Assembly (NCBI GenBank): GCA_964393615.1
Contig: CAYMUR010000002.1
Span: 62,001-126,000, forward strand
From: CAYMUR01 sp964393615
Lineage (GTDB): Bacteria; Planctomycetota; Planctomycetia; Pirellulales; Pirellulaceae
Direction of reading: 5' to 3'
Length of the DNA: 64,000 nt
Each line of letters starts with the position of its first letter. The stretch's first letter is position 1. Below are positions 26,345 through 35,576 of the stretch, piece by piece. A program made the translations under genes and the position numbers. Below the pieces are notes generated by a model. That model had not been told where the DNA came from, searched no databases, and saw only the letters and a program-made list of their open reading frames with translations.

Positions 26345-26439
26345 ATACCGAATACTGGTGGCCACTGGAAGGTTGGGCCTTGAGTGTCGCAGCGATCGGT
26401 TGGCTGGGAAAAAGAAAACCAACAGAAGATAGTCAATAG
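26341..26439 (+). CDS. Candidate 32-residue hydrophobic peptide
   Basis: GTG at 26341 overlaps the aldolase stop as GTGA, the arrangement used for coupled re-initiation. It encodes MNTEYWWPLEGWALSV followed by AAIGWLGKRKPTEDSQ, ending at TAG 26437-26439: a short Trp-rich hydrophobic stretch, then a charged tail, like small membrane peptides. It may equally be chance reading of the 3' untranslated region. A 14-bp imperfect doublet (26433-26460) overlaps its end. Confidence 0.35.
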   Translation: MNTEYWWPLEGWALSVAAIGWLGKRKPTEDSQ

Positions 26440-26460
26440 CGAATAATCAATAGTGAATTA
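26433..26460. repeat. Imperfect tandem doublet, 14-bp unit
   Basis: tcaatagcgaataa (26433-26446) is followed by tcaatagtgaatta (26447-26460), 12 of 14 bases identical. Confidence 0.6.
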
Positions 26461-26691
26461 GCTGGGATCCATTTTGAGTTGTTATGAAATGTTGTAAAAA
26501 TGCAACGATGTAGTTAATCCTTTAAAAACGAAAATTATAAAACTAGGCAAATGAAATAAAATAGTGGTTTTATCCGGCAATTTTGTTTATGATAAAGAAG
26601 TTGGCATGATGAACAGCACAGTTATTCGGATACTTTTTTTAGGCTTGTTGGTTAGCGTCACACGGATTGTCGGAAAGAGACGGTTTGCTAT

Positions 26692-29600
26692 ATGTTGGGT
26701 TCCCACCCGTTACGGTTGCGCGGCAGGCTTGATCGTGGTGTGAGAACTTTGGCGTTGGAGCGGTTGGAGAGTCGCCATCTCTTGGCAACCAATCCGGTCA
26801 TCAGTGAATTTTTGGCGGTCAATAACACGACGCTCGCCGACGAAGACGGTGATTTTTCAGACTGGTTCGAAGTCCAGAATCCATATGGGACACCAATCGA
26901 CCTCAACGGTTGGTATGCGACGGACGACACCGATAATCTGACCAAGTGGCAGTTTCCGGACATATCTCTTCCCGCCGGTGGTCAGCGGCTGATTTTTGCT
27001 TCCGACAAGGACCGCCGTGAACCCCTCGGGAACTTACACGCCAATTTTAAGTTGAGTGGCAATGGCGAGTATCTAGCGTTAGTGGAACCCGATGGCATTT
27101 CCATTGCGTTTGATTATGCTCCGCAATTTCCTCCCCAAATCGCCGATGTGTCTTATGGTCTTTCTGAGGACGGTTCCAAGATCGGTTTCTTTTCTCAGCC
27201 GACGCCGGGGCTTACTAACGTCATCGCTCCGATTGCTGATGTAACGCGGCATGTCATTATCACCGAGATCATGTATCATCCTCACCATCTTACTGTTCCG
27301 CTTACGTCTCCTGGTGAAAATGTCTTGGAGGAATATATCGAGATCTATAATCGCAGCCAGGATGTGGTCGATCTGACGGGCTGGAGTTTTGACCGAGGGA
27401 TCGACTTTGTTTTTCCCCAGATTACATTAGACCCTGGAGACTACTTGGTTGTTGCCGCCGACGAACCCACATTTCAGACCAACTTTCCTGGAGTTAACAA
27501 TGTAATCGGTGGTTGGCAAGGCAAGTTGAGTAACCGTAGCGAAGAAATTCGGTTGGTTGACCATCTTGGCAATACGATTGATTCGGTTTTTTATGCTGAC
27601 CAGGGCGATTGGGCAGTTCGCACCGAGGGACCGAATGATTTAGGGTATCGGGGATGGGTTTGGGAGGCAGAGCATGACGGCAGTGGGAAAACGTTGGAGT
27701 TGCGAAATTTAGACGTGCCCAATGACTTTGGTCAGAATTGGGCGAGCAGTATTAGTGATGGAGGAACACCAGGGGCGGTCAATTCCACTTGGACTACGAA
27801 TACTGGTCCGCTGGTTTTGGACGTGATTCATTCACCGGTGATTCCTCGATCATCCGACCCTGTAACGATCACTGCGCGCGTTGTTAATACCGCTGTCGCT
27901 GCTCCGCGTGTTACGCTTTTTTGGCGCGCGGCTGATGATCTGGATTTCAGCCTGATGACGATGCAGGATGATGGCCAGCACGGTGACAAGGCTGTTGGTG
28001 ATTCCATTTATGGGGCGGTGATACCCGCTCAGCCGGACGGAACGGTGGTGGAATTCTATGTACATGCCAGTGATCTTCAGGATCACATTACTACTTGGCC
28101 AGCACCGATAAAACCGAGGGTACCAACGCACGCACCGCTGTCTCTTTCGCTAGTCGGATCAGAGACAGCGGTGCGTGCGTTGGTACCCAACGATGGTTCG
28201 CTGGGTAATGGCTGGAGGGGTGGGGATGAACCGTTTGAAGATTCGACGTGGTTTAGCGGATCAGGTGGAATCGGGTATGAGACAAATCAAGTGGGTGCGA
28301 CCATTGCGGCTCCGATAGCGTATTGGGCATTTGATGAGGTTCTGGCCGGGGGCACGATAACACCTGATGCGTTGGAGCGCTATGACGGTACCGTTTCGGG
28401 GGCAACGCTGACGAGTGGTGGACAGGGCATGTTTGGAGAAGCCCTCCTATTTGATGGGGATGATGACTATGTTTTACCGGGTGTACTCCCGGAACTGGTT
28501 AATCCTTCGGAGTTTTCCATATCTCTTTGGTTCCGTCGCATGGTGGATCATTCGGGTGAAGGTGCAGAGACCAATCACGGTGTGAATAACGTGTTGATTG
28601 CACAGTCGTCGAACTTAGCGAATGACAATTTAGAGATTGGTACCGAGGGAAATGCGCTCGAGATATATATTGACACGGACGAACTAGGTGGTCCGATTGC
28701 ACCGCTCAACCAGCCTGCGTCAATTCAAAATGAAACCTGGCATCATTTTGTGCTGAGCTATGATAGCCATGACCCGAGTGAAGTGAAGTTGTACATGGAC
28801 GGGACGTTGGTCAGTGAACACGATGAATACGGTGGTTTACTGGTGAGCAGCGACATTTCTCCTTTTGCGATCGGGCTGTCCCGACCGGGTAGCTCGGCCT
28901 GGGGCGCTTTTGAGGGAATGATTGATGACGTGGCCGTTTGGGATGCCGCCTTGGATTCCCAGCATATCGCTGCGTTATTTGCGGGGACTTCTCCCTTGGA
29001 GGTTTCTGGTTACGCCGATTTGATTTCGCTGGATTTGCAGAATGCTATGCAACATGAGAACACAACTGCTTATGTGCGCATACCTTTCACGGTGAGTGAT
29101 CCAGGTTCTTTCGATGTGATGAAGTTGCACATGCAGTATGACGATGCATTTGTGGCTTATATCAACGGAATGGAAGTAGCGCGGTCAGGTATGACGGGTG
29201 TGCCCCAGTGGAACTCGGCCGCTGATAACGACCGGCCGGATTTCGACGCCTTCATGGAAGAAGAATTTAATATCGCAAATCGCCCGGGGCTGCTGAGCCA
29301 AGGACAAAACATGTTGGCGATCCAACAACTTCGTTCGGTGGTGGATGCTCCACGGACGCTCGTTTTGCCGACGATGTTGATAGAGCCGAACAGGCACGTG
29401 ACGAATGCACAATACCAAATCCTCGATGACCTAGCGGGGCCAGCTCTTTCGCTAGTCGGATCAGAGACAGCGGTGCGTGCGTTGGTACCCAGCGATGGTT
29501 CGCTGGATAATGGCTGGAGGGGTGGGGATGAACCGTTTGAAGATTCGACGTGGTTTAGCGGATCAGGTGGAATCGGGTATGAGACAAATCAAGTGGGTGC

Positions 29601-32600
29601 GACCATTGCGGCTCCGATAGCGTATTGGGCATTTGATGAGGTTCTGGCCGGGGGCACGATAACACCTGATGCGTTGGAGCGCTATGACGGTACCGTTTCG
29701 GGGGCAACGCTGACGAGTGGTGGACAGGGCATGTTTGGAGAAGCCCTCCTATTTGATGGGGATGATGACTATGTTTTACCGGGTGTACTCCCGGAACTGG
29801 TTAATCCTTCGGAGTTTTCCATATCTCTTTGGTTCCGTCGCATGGTGGATCATTCGGGTGAAGGTGCAGAGACCAATCACGGTGTGAATAACGTGTTGAT
29901 TGCACAGTCGTCGAACTTAGCGAATGACAATTTAGAGATTGGTACCGAGGGAAATGCGCTCGAGATATATATTGACACGGACGAACTAGGTGGTCCGATT
30001 GCACCGCTCAACCAGCCTGCGTCAATTCAAAATGAAACCTGGCATCATTTTGTGCTGAGCTATGATAGCCATGACCCGAGTGAAGTGAAGTTGTACATGG
30101 ACGGGACGTTGGTCAGTGAACACGATGAATACGGTGGTTTACTGGTGAGCAGCGACATTTCTCCTTTTGCGATCGGGCTGTCCCGACCGGGTAGCTCGGC
30201 CTGGGGCGCTTTTGAGGGAATGATTGATGACGTGGCCGTTTGGGATGCCGCCTTGGATTCCCAGCATATCGCTGCGTTATTTGCGGGGACTTCTCCCTTG
30301 GAGGTTTCTGGTTACGCCGATTTGATTTCGCTGGATTTGCAGAATGCTATGCAACATGAGAACACAACTGCTTATGTGCGCATACCTTTCACGGTGAGTG
30401 ATCCAGGTTCTTTCGATGTGATGAAGTTGCACATGCAGTATGACGATGCATTTGTGGCTTATATCAACGGAATGGAAGTAGCGCGGTCAGGTATGACGGG
30501 TGTGCCCCAGTGGAACTCGGCCGCTGATAACGACCGCATGGACGGCGCTGCAGTCAAGGCAGACCAATTTATTGTTTCGAATCAATCTGGATTGTTAGTT
30601 CAGGGACAAAACATACTAGCCATTCAGATGATGAACTTCCATGAAGATGCTGTGCGGACTTTGGTGCTGCCGCAACTCGAAGCGGTACAAGGTGCACTCG
30701 AACCAGGTAGACCACCGGTTTATCATCAAATTATGACAGCCGCGCAGCGGCGCGAATTCGAGGAAATTACATTAAATTCGGGGGGTGAGTTTCGCACCGA
30801 TGCTCAAATGAATGCTACTTTCATATCGATTACAGATACCGGTATGGATGTGCGTTATAACGCGGGTATTCGTCTGCGCGGTAATTATTCACGAAGCCAA
30901 AGACCACCCAATAATAGGATCAATATTCCTTCGGATCGGCCTTGGCAGGGACTCACTGCCTTAACCTTTAACGTGCAATATGTCGTGGATCAAATTGCTG
31001 GCTATAATTTGTTTGGCTTATCTGGACTTGCGACTCCCGAGGCACAATCGGCCGTCATGTACAGCAATGGCGAAAACCTCAGAGGATCCTCAGTAGATGG
31101 TATCTACGCCCAGATTGAAACGTTGGACACTGAATTTGCCCGCAATCACTTCGCACCAGATGATGCTGGCAATCTTTACAAAGGCCGCCGAGGACCGGAA
31201 TCTCCGCCGGGTGGTCAGGGAGCTGGATTACAATATTGGGGTTCGAATCCAGCGCCATATGTTAGCTATCAAAAGCAGACGAATACAAGTGCTCAAGACT
31301 GGTCAGATGTGATTGATCTCACAGAACGGCTTCACGGTTCTCCTGACGAAACATTTCTGCAGGATGTGGCTGAGGTCGTCAACATTGAGCAGTGGCTGCG
31401 TTTTTTCGCGACGAACGAGGTCTTAAATAACCACGAGGGTGGCCTGATTGGAGGAGATGAATCTGGTGGAGATGAATATGCCATGTACCGTGGTGCCATC
31501 GATACACGATTTCAAATGGTTTCCATTGACCTGGATGAAGTATTCGATAACACGGCTGCTCCACTACTTCAATTTATGGGTGTGTCTGCATTGAACCGAT
31601 TGGTCAATCATGTGGACGTATTTTTCGAATATGGTGCACAATTGTGGGAGATTGCAAATGTAGCCCTGGCTCCAGACGCTGTTCAATCGACTTTGTTGGA
31701 AGTCCTGGGACTTGAGCGAGCAAACGAGATCAACAGAATTGTAAATTTTCTGGATGGTCGTCGTGAATTTGTCAATAAATATTTACTGGCACCGGTTTCG
31801 TTTAGTTTGCCGAGTGGGTTTATCGAGGCTGGTTCCCCCGTGACGCTCTCGTCGTCTGCTGGCACTATTTATTACACGACCGATGGGTCTGATCCTCGAC
31901 TGGCCGGTGGAGGTATTAATTCACAAGCGATTCAATATACGGGCCAGCCGATCATCATCGATGAGCCAACGAAGATGATTGCGCGAGTTTTTAACAGTTC
32001 TTCTTCGGCAAGAGGGTTGCCTGTTCAGTGGAGTGGAAAAACTGTCGTCGATTATGTCGCTGCGCCCGATTTGGTCATTTCGGAAGTAAATTACAATCCA
32101 CACAATGTGCAGTTTGGTGAAACGGTTACTTCCAATGAACAATTTGAGTTTATCGAAATTACAAATGCAGGAATGAATTCGGTGGACCTGGATGGTATCC
32201 AGTTTGTGCAAGTGAACGTTGATGGTGATCAACAGGGCATGGAATTTACCTTTGCCAGCCAATGGTTACATCCGGGCGAACAGATAGTTGTGGTCAAAGA
32301 CCGTGTTGCGTTTCAGTCGCGCTATGGGACGCAAGTACGAATTGCAGAGGGCGATGATGGATTGGGTGGAACCAATGGTGAATACAGAGGTCAACTTTCC
32401 AATCGTGGCGAAAAGTTAACGCTTGTTGGACCCTCCGGAATCACGCTGTATGCATTGGACTACAATGATTCAGGTAAATGGCCAGAACGAGCGGATGGTG
32501 GTGGTAGTACTTTGGAGCTGATAGATCTATCGTACGATCCGGACCGTGCGGACAGTTGGCACAGTAGTGTCGAACGTGGTGGGTCACCAGGCTTGGCAGG

Positions 32601-35409
32601 CGTTGGAAATGTGGCCAGTGTGGTCATCAATGAAGTACTCAGTCATGCACCGGGAGCAGCTGTCGACTGGATCGAGTTCTATAATCCTACAGCTACTCCG
32701 ATCGAAATGGGTGGCATGTGGTTAAGTGACAATCTCAATGATTTGGAGAAGTATATTGTCCCGGCCAATACAGTAGTGCCTGTGGGTGGCTACCTGGTGC
32801 TCGATGAAAATGATTTCGGTTTTGGAATCAGTGGTAAGACGGCAGACGAAGTGGTGTTATATGATCCAGGTGCCGCAGGAGACTTGGAATGGTTCATTGA
32901 TCATGTGTCGGTGGGACCGGCTCTGGCTGGTGAGTCTTTTGGACGTTTACCAGAAGAAACTGACGTTTTGTTCCCGTTGATTGCAACGACAGCGGGGACA
33001 GAGAATGCAGCTCCAAGAATCGGTCCCGTCATTATCAGTGAAATAATGTACCACGCGACGAACCCCTTGTTCGAGTTTGTCGAGATTTACAATCCAACAC
33101 CGCAATTAGTGGATTTGAGTGGTTGGTCAGTGGACGGTATCGACTACCAATTTTCAGCGGGGACTACAATCCATCCCGGGCATTGTCTTGTCATTTTACC
33201 TTTCCATCCAGATGTCACGGCGATTGCGGATGATTTTAACACGGAATATAAAAGTGATGTGGGGGCCAATTTAGCAGGATTTGTAGGGCCCTATTTGGGC
33301 CAGCTTGATAACGGTGGCGAGACGCTGACGCTGCGTCGTGCGGTGGGTAATGTGTCCGAAGATCCGTGGGAAATCTCGTTGGTCATCGAGGACCAAGTTA
33401 GATTCGACAATGTCGACCCCTGGCCAAGTAATACAGCCGGAACGGTAGCGTCCTTGCAGAGAATGTACGTAGATTTGTGGGGCAATGAACCTAGTACCTG
33501 GACCATTGGAGTTCCGACACCTGGACGATATGGCTTGCAAAAAATGATGGTGGCGCCAGTCGATTCGGAGGTGATTGGCGAAGTAGGATTAGTAACCAAT
33601 TTAACACATGAAGTGCAGACGGTCAGTTTGTCAAAGGAATACATGCATCCCGTTGTCTTCGTACAACCTGCTTCTACCAACGGAACGGATCCGGTGGTGG
33701 TGCGCGTAAGTGATGTACAGACGGATCAGTTCAACGTCTTTTTATCCGAACCGTCGAATCTGAACGGCCTTCACAATACTGGAGAAGAAATCAGTTTTGT
33801 GGTCATCGAAGCGGGAAGCCATTGGCTTTTGGACGGCACCCATTTGCAAGTCGGTACTGTGGATACTAATGCCACCGTAGGAAAAAACATTGCTTCACCT
33901 ACCTGGGAGACGGTCCAATTTCATGATTATTTTGCAGAACAACCGATCATTATAAGTCAAACGCAAACGGCCTTTGGCCAGGCATTTTTGTCAACCCGGC
34001 AGCGGGGGCTGGCGCATCAGTTGCATAACTTTCAAGTCGCTCTCGAACCGGAGGAACAATTTGGTCCAGACCATGGTGTGGAAACAGTGGGTTATTTAGC
34101 CATTGATTCAGGCTACGGTGTTTGGAATGACATGCCTTTTGTCGCTACTCGAGTACCATATTTTCAAAGTGCTTCTCGAACGGTCGCGTTTAGGAATGTC
34201 GATTTTAAAGGGACACCTAAATTTGTAGCATCCATGAGTAGTTATGCTGGCAACGACAATGCCCATTTACGGATTCAAAGCATCAACGAGAATACAATCA
34301 CCTTGAAAGTCGAAGAAGATACGACGTTGGATGAAGAAATTGCACACATGGTTGAAGATGTAGACTATTTGGCAATTGGTGGTTCAGAATCTCTTACTGC
34401 TCTGTCCACAGTCATACTCGATGGTCTGACGGAAACGTTTTATCTGGAAGCTGCCGTGGAGGGGGTTGTTAATGATTTGAATGTAAACCTGGAAATGGTG
34501 CACACCCATTTCCAGGATCTTGATATTTTCCTGGAAGCGCCCGATGGGACAATCGTTGAACTGTTAACAGACATTGGGAATTCCAGCAACATTTTTATTG
34601 GTACTACTCTGGATGACGAAGCAGAGATAGAGATTGCATCGACTGTTTCAGAGTCGTACACGGGTAACTTTCAGCCAGAAGGTCTGTTGAGAGATTTCGC
34701 TGGAAAAGGTGTCACTGGAAGGTGGGCATTGCACATAACGGATGATCATGTGAACGACTATGTCGGTGCGCTTCTGAACTGGTCGCTTGACGTCGAACTA
34801 GCGACCGATCCACCAGGTAATCTGAATCATGATCATTATGTAGATTCTATGGACATCGATATGTTATTTGCCAATTTGGGGTCATCGGATCTCACCTTTG
34901 ACGTTAATGGTGACGGGTACGTGGACCGACAAGACGTTACTCATTTGTTAAACAATATTATGGGCAAACGAATTGGTGACGTTGATCTTGACAACGACGT
35001 GGATATTTTTGACTTTGGGTTCTTGGTCGATAACTTTGATCCACTGGGACAAAATGCCTTACCCGGATGGTTGCAGGGGAACTTTGACGGCGATGACGAT
35101 GTTGATATCGGTGACTTCAATCAGTTGGTAAGAAATTTTTCTCCTTTAGGCTACGAGTTGACCACTGCGACCTCGGTGCGCATGTTTGGCCAAGTCGGAG
35201 TGGATGATGCTGCCGGGATAGATTCTACCGACTCGGACACCTCCTACGTCAACAATCGTCGCGCGTTGCATAACGATGAGTCACAAGGAGTCAGACACTC
35301 TACGGACGACAGATATCTTGTGGTTGATCAGTATTTTCGGCGAGCGCGAGCAAAAAATATCAAGTTGTCAGAAAACGAATCCAGTTTCACTGATCACCCC
35401 CAACTCTGA
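26692..35409 (+). CDS. Giant modular surface protein: LTD, LamG, CotH, P-domain, dockerin
   Basis: 2905 residues, exported. The N-terminal box LALERLESRHLLA (~20-32) is the planctomycete LExR-type exported-protein signature. Approximate modules: lamin-tail domains 34-155 and 180-340; immunoglobulin-like 375-470; LamG-type lectin plus sandwich 484-848, repeated almost identically at 918-1282; CotH-kinase-like 1343-1690 (RLRGNYS, SIDLDEVFD); chitobiase-C-like 1720-1790 (YYTTDGSDP); lamin-tail domains 1793-1960, 1973-2100 and 2110-2265; two H-lectin-like sandwiches 2290-2560; P-domain 2590-2700; dockerin-like calcium repeats 2705-2820 (DVNGDGYVDRQDV); and a VVDQYFRRAR box near 2876. Likely an adhesive or glycan/protein-binding cell-surface protein. 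It lies 167 bp before its paralogue. The GGAAAGAG ribosome site is weakly spaced. Confidence 0.88.
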   Translation: MLGSHPLRLRGRLDRGVRTLALERLESRHLLATNPVISEFLAVNNTTLADEDGDFSDWFEVQNPYGTPIDLNGWYATDDTDNLTKWQFPDISLPAGGQRLIFASDKDRREPLGNLHANFKLSGNGEYLALVEPDGISIAFDYAPQFPPQIADVSYGLSEDGSKIGFFSQPTPGLTNVIAPIADVTRHVIITEIMYHPHHLTVPLTSPGENVLEEYIEIYNRSQDVVDLTGWSFDRGIDFVFPQITLDPGDYLVVAADEPTFQTNFPGVNNVIGGWQGKLSNRSEEIRLVDHLGNTIDSVFYADQGDWAVRTEGPNDLGYRGWVWEAEHDGSGKTLELRNLDVPNDFGQNWASSISDGGTPGAVNSTWTTNTGPLVLDVIHSPVIPRSSDPVTITARVVNTAVAAPRVTLFWRAADDLDFSLMTMQDDGQHGDKAVGDSIYGAVIPAQPDGTVVEFYVHASDLQDHITTWPAPIKPRVPTHAPLSLSLVGSETAVRALVPNDGSLGNGWRGGDEPFEDSTWFSGSGGIGYETNQVGATIAAPIAYWAFDEVLAGGTITPDALERYDGTVSGATLTSGGQGMFGEALLFDGDDDYVLPGVLPELVNPSEFSISLWFRRMVDHSGEGAETNHGVNNVLIAQSSNLANDNLEIGTEGNALEIYIDTDELGGPIAPLNQPASIQNETWHHFVLSYDSHDPSEVKLYMDGTLVSEHDEYGGLLVSSDISPFAIGLSRPGSSAWGAFEGMIDDVAVWDAALDSQHIAALFAGTSPLEVSGYADLISLDLQNAMQHENTTAYVRIPFTVSDPGSFDVMKLHMQYDDAFVAYINGMEVARSGMTGVPQWNSAADNDRPDFDAFMEEEFNIANRPGLLSQGQNMLAIQQLRSVVDAPRTLVLPTMLIEPNRHVTNAQYQILDDLAGPALSLVGSETAVRALVPSDGSLDNGWRGGDEPFEDSTWFSGSGGIGYETNQVGATIAAPIAYWAFDEVLAGGTITPDALERYDGTVSGATLTSGGQGMFGEALLFDGDDDYVLPGVLPELVNPSEFSISLWFRRMVDHSGEGAETNHGVNNVLIAQSSNLANDNLEIGTEGNALEIYIDTDELGGPIAPLNQPASIQNETWHHFVLSYDSHDPSEVKLYMDGTLVSEHDEYGGLLVSSDISPFAIGLSRPGSSAWGAFEGMIDDVAVWDAALDSQHIAALFAGTSPLEVSGYADLISLDLQNAMQHENTTAYVRIPFTVSDPGSFDVMKLHMQYDDAFVAYINGMEVARSGMTGVPQWNSAADNDRMDGAAVKADQFIVSNQSGLLVQGQNILAIQMMNFHEDAVRTLVLPQLEAVQGALEPGRPPVYHQIMTAAQRREFEEITLNSGGEFRTDAQMNATFISITDTGMDVRYNAGIRLRGNYSRSQRPPNNRINIPSDRPWQGLTALTFNVQYVVDQIAGYNLFGLSGLATPEAQSAVMYSNGENLRGSSVDGIYAQIETLDTEFARNHFAPDDAGNLYKGRRGPESPPGGQGAGLQYWGSNPAPYVSYQKQTNTSAQDWSDVIDLTERLHGSPDETFLQDVAEVVNIEQWLRFFATNEVLNNHEGGLIGGDESGGDEYAMYRGAIDTRFQMVSIDLDEVFDNTAAPLLQFMGVSALNRLVNHVDVFFEYGAQLWEIANVALAPDAVQSTLLEVLGLERANEINRIVNFLDGRREFVNKYLLAPVSFSLPSGFIEAGSPVTLSSSAGTIYYTTDGSDPRLAGGGINSQAIQYTGQPIIIDEPTKMIARVFNSSSSARGLPVQWSGKTVVDYVAAPDLVISEVNYNPHNVQFGETVTSNEQFEFIEITNAGMNSVDLDGIQFVQVNVDGDQQGMEFTFASQWLHPGEQIVVVKDRVAFQSRYGTQVRIAEGDDGLGGTNGEYRGQLSNRGEKLTLVGPSGITLYALDYNDSGKWPERADGGGSTLELIDLSYDPDRADSWHSSVERGGSPGLAGVGNVASVVINEVLSHAPGAAVDWIEFYNPTATPIEMGGMWLSDNLNDLEKYIVPANTVVPVGGYLVLDENDFGFGISGKTADEVVLYDPGAAGDLEWFIDHVSVGPALAGESFGRLPEETDVLFPLIATTAGTENAAPRIGPVIISEIMYHATNPLFEFVEIYNPTPQLVDLSGWSVDGIDYQFSAGTTIHPGHCLVILPFHPDVTAIADDFNTEYKSDVGANLAGFVGPYLGQLDNGGETLTLRRAVGNVSEDPWEISLVIEDQVRFDNVDPWPSNTAGTVASLQRMYVDLWGNEPSTWTIGVPTPGRYGLQKMMVAPVDSEVIGEVGLVTNLTHEVQTVSLSKEYMHPVVFVQPASTNGTDPVVVRVSDVQTDQFNVFLSEPSNLNGLHNTGEEISFVVIEAGSHWLLDGTHLQVGTVDTNATVGKNIASPTWETVQFHDYFAEQPIIISQTQTAFGQAFLSTRQRGLAHQLHNFQVALEPEEQFGPDHGVETVGYLAIDSGYGVWNDMPFVATRVPYFQSASRTVAFRNVDFKGTPKFVASMSSYAGNDNAHLRIQSINENTITLKVEEDTTLDEEIAHMVEDVDYLAIGGSESLTALSTVILDGLTETFYLEAAVEGVVNDLNVNLEMVHTHFQDLDIFLEAPDGTIVELLTDIGNSSNIFIGTTLDDEAEIEIASTVSESYTGNFQPEGLLRDFAGKGVTGRWALHITDDHVNDYVGALLNWSLDVELATDPPGNLNHDHYVDSMDIDMLFANLGSSDLTFDVNGDGYVDRQDVTHLLNNIMGKRIGDVDLDNDVDIFDFGFLVDNFDPLGQNALPGWLQGNFDGDDDVDIGDFNQLVRNFSPLGYELTTATSVRMFGQVGVDDAAGIDSTDSDTSYVNNRRALHNDESQGVRHSTDDRYLVVDQYFRRARAKNIKLSENESSFTDHPQL
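28118..28188. repeat. Perfect 28-bp inverted repeat inside the giant gene
   Basis: Left arm 28118-28145 and right arm 28161-28188 are exact reverse complements around a 15-nt loop (28146-28160, ttcgctagtcggatc). The right arm belongs to the duplicated lectin block; the left arm encodes PRVPTHAPLS and has no counterpart before the second copy. The mRNA should fold into a very stable hairpin. Confidence 0.95.
28142..29234 (+). repeat. Copy 1 of a 1,093-bp near-identical internal duplication
   Basis: Matches 29444-30536 at a constant offset of 1302 bp. I found only two differing bases, both near the start (giving N/S and G/D changes around VPNDGSLGNG), and the rest encodes identical residues. 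It covers a LamG-type lectin domain and the following sandwich. Confidence 0.95.
29444..30536 (+). repeat. Copy 2 of the 1,093-bp internal duplication
   Basis: Partner of 28142-29234, separated from it by 209 bp. Sequence after the shared end diverges at once (RPDFDAF versus RMDGAAV), giving sharp borders. Confidence 0.95.
34488..34516. repeat. Perfect 11-bp inverted repeat in the P-domain coding region
   Basis: CCTGGAAATGG (34488-34498) and CCATTTCCAGG (34506-34516) flank a 7-nt loop. The encoded segment reads LEMVHTHFQDL; the paralogue has LELVHSSVEDL and no such repeat. Confidence 0.9.
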
Positions 35410-35576
35410 ATGTGGCGCCAAACGATCTGTTGCCATCTGGATGAGATCCTGCCTAGTCGAAATATTCGAACGTCCAATCATTCTTGCCAGGTTGGTGATT
35501 TGTATTCGAATAGGTGCTAGGTTCGCTAAAAACGCATGCCTGTCATCAGTGGAACAGATGTTTCAGCACACATACC

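Noticed and set aside
28142..30536. Insertion sequence or transposon
   Set aside because: The duplicated block is coding sequence in frame with no transposase or terminal inverted repeats at both ends.
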